A DNA stretch of 5,000 bases, taken from the NCBI GenBank assembly GCA_964581455.1, contig CAZOOT010000181.1:1-5000 (forward strand), in the 5' to 3' direction. The DNA is from VBAS01 sp964581455 (lineage in GTDB: Bacteria > Bacteroidota > Bacteroidia > Chitinophagales > Chitinophagaceae). The notes under the pieces are model-generated. The model was given only the letters and a program-made list of their open reading frames with translations, was not told the DNA's origin and searched no databases. Positions 4,775 to 5,000 of the stretch are shown piece after piece. Position 1 is the stretch's first letter. Each line of letters opens with the position of its first letter. Both the position numbers and the translations under genes were made by a program.

Positions 4775-4847
4775 TGGTGTGGGGCGGGATTGAACCGCCG
4801 ACACAAGGATTTTCAGTCCTTTGCTCTACCAACTGAGCTACCGCACC
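4775..4847 (-). tRNA. tRNA-Phe (anticodon GAA)
   Basis: The 73-nt cloverleaf reads GGTGCGG acceptor, TA, D-arm GCTC-8 nt-GAGC, anticodon arm AAGGA-CTGAAAA-TCCTT with GAA at 4814-4812, variable loop GTGTC, T-arm GGCGG-TTCAATC-CCGCC, 3' acceptor CCACACC and discriminator A. CCA is not encoded (the next bases are CAGC). All stems pair fully except position 5 with 68 of the acceptor stem, which is C-A: the 5' strand would fit CCGCACC, or the 3' strand would fit GGTGTGG. This may mean that the 3' part was swapped in from a duplicate, or that the mismatch is tolerated or edited. The gene sits at the right end of the HTH/Fic islet, with two defective copies to its left. Confidence 0.97.
4802..4840 (-). 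repeat. 39-nt perfect direct repeat, right copy (within tRNA-Phe)
   Basis: This is the partner of 3459-3497, identical over 39 bases. It covers tRNA positions 8 to the end of the variable loop. Beyond it on the 5' side of the tRNA the two loci differ completely. On the 3' side they differ through the T-arm and then match again at the 3' end and terminator. Confidence 0.7.
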
Positions 4848-4899
4848 ATTGCATTAGCTACACTGATATGACGCACCGCACTTTTCCCTTTCGGGGCAG

Positions 4900-4907
4900 C
4901 AAAAATA
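4900..4907 (-). promoter_or_regulatory. -7 element of the tRNA-Phe promoter
   Basis: Minus-strand TATTTTTG matches the Bacteroidota -7 consensus TAnnTTTG at every fixed position and lies 52 nt before the tRNA 5' end, leaving a short leader for 5' processing. A TTTG (4923-4920) upstream is only 12 nt away, less than usual, so the -33 element is uncertain. The rest of 4848-5000 is AT-rich and I see no gene in it. Confidence 0.5.
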
Positions 4908-5000
4908 AAGGTTCCAAGGCAAAGCTTGAAATATTATCTGTTTTATTAATTAATTCAAGTTGCTAGTTATTAAACGAGTTTATTAAAAGTAAACCCAATA

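Noticed and set aside
3459..4840. Straightforward attL/attR pair of a currently excisable integrative element
   Set aside because: No integrase lies between the repeats, and excision through the 39-nt repeats would leave a tRNA-Phe lacking a matching acceptor stem and normal T-arm, so I keep it as a remnant or cassette rather than an active element.
4591..4966. Minus-strand 71-residue and plus-strand 93-residue open frames over the tRNA repeats
   Set aside because: Both translate tRNA-Phe, its fragments and terminators; similar peptides would be predicted wherever this repeat occurs and they are not credible proteins.

Overview
The window looks like a chromosomal segment of a Bacteroidota member, most likely Chitinophagaceae or a near relative (inference). 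The supporting signs are low G+C, A/T-rich start regions without good Shine-Dalgarno sites, TAnnTTTG-type -7 promoter elements, a tRNA gene with no encoded CCA, and proteins of Bacteroidota type (an SSB starting MYALKNKVQLIGNLG, a PIF1-type helicase with an HRDC and helix-turn-helix tail, and a small CxxC zinc-ribbon protein).

Left part (1-3394): an ordinary housekeeping-like block. A large PIF1/RecD2-like helicase gene on the minus strand starts at 2337 and runs off the left edge. Upstream of it on the same strand is a short ssb gene, and the two are separated by a 15-bp perfect inverted repeat that acts as a terminator. A divergent intergenic region of about 220 bp leads to a plus-strand gene for a small zinc-ribbon protein.

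Right part (3393-4847): a compact accessory islet. A two-gene minus-strand operon encodes a helix-turn-helix protein and a Fic-domain protein. I recognise these as the 'mobile mystery protein A' and 'mobile mystery protein B' families, a toxin-antitoxin-like pair. The genes overlap by 10 bp. Three 21-nt operator-like repeats spaced exactly 33 bp apart sit before the first gene. The pair lies between a complete tRNA-Phe(GAA) gene on the right and a defective tRNA-Phe copy on the left. A second, shorter tRNA-Phe fragment sits next to the real gene. All three copies carry the tRNA's downstream terminator hairpin, and a 39-nt stretch of tRNA sequence is perfectly repeated at both ends. No integrase is present. 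This is the layout expected of a small tRNA-targeted element reduced to its toxin-antitoxin cargo, although the exact mechanism is not proven.

The most interesting signals are the tRNA-flanked Fic/HTH islet, its operator array, and the two tRNA-Phe fragments whose T-arm has become a perfect 17-nt palindrome. A possible Fic-inhibitory motif in the HTH protein is also worth testing. From 4848 to the right edge I see only a probable tRNA promoter and AT-rich sequence without a gene.
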